DNA of 64,000 nucleotides, from NCBI GenBank assembly GCA_017304475.1, contig JAFKKV010000017.1:1-64000 (forward strand). Direction: 5' to 3'. The translations under genes were made by a program, and so were the position numbers. The stretch's first letter is position 1, and every line of letters begins with the position of its first letter. Origin of the DNA: Hyphomicrobiales bacterium. Lineage in GTDB: Bacteria; Pseudomonadota; Alphaproteobacteria; Rhizobiales; Phreatobacteraceae. The notes under the pieces were generated by a model. The model saw nothing but the letters and a program-made list of their open reading frames with translations. It did no database searches and was not told the DNA's origin. This document shows, piece by piece, positions 62,205 to 64,000 of this stretch.

Positions 62205-62396
62205 TCGGGCATCATGCGAATGCCCTGCCGACACAACCTGCCCGAAAACCGGGACATCTCATCATACTCCTGAAAGGATGTGGAAGTTCCAAACGGCGTG
62301 TCATGCCACGCGCATGAACCTCGGCGGGCCAACCGCGGGCTTCGGCACATGTCGACGATTCAGCCGGACGCCGCGGCAATGAAGGCGGAGGGAAAC

Positions 62397-63143
62397 ATGC
62401 CTGCCGGCCCAATCCTACCGCCGCCCGCGCCATCCGGGGTTTCGCCGCTGGTCGCCGGCCTGTCCTTCATCATCGAATATGAGGATGCCGCCGGCCGCTC
62501 GCGGCTTCGCCCGGTCACCGTCTGGTCGGTCAGGACCGGCGCCGACGGGGTTCCGCGCCTCATCGTCCGGAGTCATGACAGCAAAACCTCGCATGACGAC
62601 GGGGCCCTGCGCTCGTTCCGGCTCGACCGGATCAAGGCGGTCGCCGATCTCGACGGCGTCGTACAGGAGCCGCTGGCCGACTTCTTCCGCGACGCTCTCG
62701 GGCTCGTCTGGCCTGTCCCGGGCCAAAAGCCGGCCGATCCGAAACGCGACGCCGATCGCTGGGCCGTCATCCGCAAGGTGACGCGCGACGGCGGCCTCAC
62801 TTTGCTGGCGGCCATGGCAGCGGCCGACAGCGATGTCTCGGCCGAGGAAATCCAGGTGATGCTGGATCACGCCACGCGCAGCTGCGCCGCCGAGGGCATC
62901 GCTCTCGGTGATGGCGAGCAGGCGCGCCTGCGCCGGTCGATCGCCCGCATGCGGCCGACACCGGAGGCGACTGCAAAAGCCGTCGCGGCGCTGGCGGCCG
63001 AGCACCGCTCGACCATCGAGGCGGTGCTCGCGGCTTGCCTTGCCGTGGCCGACGCCGATGGCTTCCGCCATCACCGTGAAATGACCTTGCTGAACTCCTT
63101 CAGCTTCAACCTGACCGGCAAGCGGCTGTTCGATTCCGCGTGA
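62397..63143 (+). CDS. TerB-like domain protein
   Basis: This 248-residue protein starts at the ATG at 62397, chosen for its GGAGGGA; an ATG at 62349 lacks a ribosome site. The N-terminal half contains a WYL-like beta domain (LSFIIEYEDAAGRSRLRPVTV, RLDRIKAVADLDG). The C-terminal half is a helical TerB-like domain (LLAAMAAADSDVSAEEIQVMLDHA, VADADGFRHHREMTLLNSF) with acidic residues that may bind metal. Confidence 0.78.
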   Translation: MPAGPILPPPAPSGVSPLVAGLSFIIEYEDAAGRSRLRPVTVWSVRTGADGVPRLIVRSHDSKTSHDDGALRSFRLDRIKAVADLDGVVQEPLADFFRDALGLVWPVPGQKPADPKRDADRWAVIRKVTRDGGLTLLAAMAAADSDVSAEEIQVMLDHATRSCAAEGIALGDGEQARLRRSIARMRPTPEATAKAVAALAAEHRSTIEAVLAACLAVADADGFRHHREMTLLNSFSFNLTGKRLFDSA

Positions 63144-63230
63144 GCATCGTGACCCGCTCACGCGATCGATCGGCGCCAGCAGGGCACCCGCCTATCTGCC
63201 CGACGTGCCAAAAAAAGACGCGAGCGCCAT

Positions 63231-63255
63231 GGAACCGGCCGTTCGGCGGCACGTT
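63231..63255 (+). promoter_or_regulatory. EcfG-type stress promoter
   Basis: GGAAC (63231-63235), 16 bases, CGTT (63252-63255), 47 bases upstream of a 30-residue membrane peptide. The context CCATGGAAC is shared with the divergent promoters near 58.9 kb. Confidence 0.75.
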
Positions 63256-63301
63256 GATGGCGAGGCCGGCATTCCTGGCCCGGCCCCACGGGGAGGCTTC
63301 C

Positions 63302-63394
63302 ATGGGCGTGCTCGATCACCTGTCAGTGGCGATCATGATCGGTCTCGGTTTCCTGACCGGCATCTTCGTCGCCGCCCAGCGCCTCGTGTTCTAG
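63302..63394 (+). CDS. 30-residue single-span membrane peptide
   Basis: This very short frame has GGGGAGG six bases before its ATG and an exact EcfG promoter 47 bases upstream. The peptide is almost entirely one hydrophobic span (VAIMIGLGFLTGIFVAAQRL). Size alone would not justify calling it; the promoter and ribosome site do. Confidence 0.6.
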   Translation: MGVLDHLSVAIMIGLGFLTGIFVAAQRLVF

Positions 63395-63490
63395 GCCTCG
63401 GACCAGGCCGGCGCGATCATCGGCGCGGCGGGCCGGAGAGCCCGCCCCCTTCTTCCGCGGCGCGCCCGGCCCGAGCCGGCGAGGTCACGA

Positions 63491-64000
63491 TCACGGCTCT
63501 GTCGCCTCGATCGGCATCGTATCGAGCGCTGCCCCCTCATCGGTCTCGCCGGGCCGCCGCACGGGCTTGGCGGCAATGACCTCCGCGGTCGCCAGCCTTC
63601 GATAGAGATTGCGCGAGCGGCGGACCGGCCACCAATCGTAGAATAGGATCTGCGCCGGCCGCCAATTGGCCACCCAGCCGAACACCGAAATGCCGTCGCG
63701 AATGCCCTCCCGCCAGCCGTCACGGATCGGCGCCTCGTCGACGAGGCGCGACAGGGCGGTGCAACAGGCCAGCACGACCAGCCCGATGGCGAGCGAGATC
63801 AGCCCGGTGCGGATCAGCTTTCGGAGATTCTGCGCTTCCGTCGTCGCGGCGCGCTTGAAGTGGACCCGCAGCACGGTGCGCAGCTTGGCGACCGCCCGGC
63901 GGTCCGCCGCCTCGCCGCGCAGGCCGAGCGCGATGACGAAGCGGTTCCGACGCGGCGCGTACCAGGCCTCCGAGGCGATATATTGGGCGGCGGTCGAATT
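63491..64000 (-). CDS. Conserved hypothetical membrane protein, 5' end outside window
   Basis: The frame is open from the right edge to the stop at 63491 (169 residues visible). The N-terminal visible part (YIASEAWYAPRRNRFVIALGL, LRTVLRVHFKRAATTEAQNL) is soluble. One membrane span follows (LISLAIGLVVLACCTALS), then FGWVANWRPAQILFYDWWP and a charged tail. I recognise it as a type of uncharacterised conserved protein but no function. Confidence 0.7.
   Translation of the reverse strand, partial: NSTAAQYIASEAWYAPRRNRFVIALGLRGEAADRRAVAKLRTVLRVHFKRAATTEAQNLRKLIRTGLISLAIGLVVLACCTALSRLVDEAPIRDGWREGIRDGISVFGWVANWRPAQILFYDWWPVRRSRNLYRRLATAEVIAAKPVRRPGETDEGAALDTMPIEATEP

Noticed and set aside
62214-62273. 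A 19-codon frame just after the EcfG promoter at 62180
   Set aside because: No ribosome site, unremarkable composition; not enough support to call a gene or leader peptide.

Overview
The window is a GC-rich chromosomal segment of an alphaproteobacterium, most likely of the order Hyphomicrobiales (Rhizobiales). This rests on five things: very high GC with long antisense open frames; EcfG-type (GGAAC-N16/17-CGTT) promoters; an HWE-family histidine kinase; Bug-type and NitT/TauT-type binding proteins; and several families of palindromic intergenic repeats. I cannot name the genus. No tRNA, rRNA, CRISPR array or integrase was seen. The only transposase trace is an IS110-type C-terminus at the left edge.

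Region by region: 0.2-8.1 kb is a minus-strand metal-efflux operon (OmpR-type regulator, histidine kinase, HlyD/CusB-type adaptor with an unusual N-terminal extension, CusA/CzcA-type RND pump, two small periplasmic metal-related proteins). 8.4-10.7 kb holds MgtC-like and TerC-CBS membrane proteins. 11.4-17.7 kb is a catabolic locus: a GntR/FCD regulator divergent from an ABC importer, an IlvD/Edd-type dehydratase and an RraA-like aldolase, with a perfect 16-bp palindrome between promoter elements. 17.9-24.5 kb holds a YcaQ-like DNA glycosylase and an operon of a kinase, a class III PLP enzyme, an amidohydrolase and a Bug binding protein. 24.7-32.4 kb is a MalT-like LuxR regulator facing a hydrolase, an MFS transporter and a two-component flavin monooxygenase set. 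33.0-36.1 kb is a CoA-transferase, citryl-CoA-lyase-like and dienoyl-CoA-reductase-like operon.

36.4-37.9 kb contains one of the most striking features: a short threonyl-tRNA synthetase without TGS or editing domains. It is preceded by a threonine-rich 25-codon leader peptide, an alternative antiterminator pairing and a rho-independent terminator, so it looks like a complete ribosome-mediated attenuator. The predicted promoter places transcription start at the leader AUG.

38-64 kb is dominated by small stress proteins. I find 13 EcfG-like promoter sequences between 41.5 and 63.3 kb (ten exact matches and three with one mismatch). They precede genes for CsbD-like, YflT-like, PepSY, PRC-barrel, DUF1236, Nramp-like and several small unknown proteins, so the region reads as a general-stress-response island. 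Inside it sits a two-gene operon (44.3-48.6 kb) of a nitrilase-fold protein and a P-loop NTPase. It has no obvious metabolic context and is the best candidate for an undescribed, possibly defensive, system. DNA topoisomerase IB, a stand-alone LigD polymerase domain and an HWE kinase lie in the same island.
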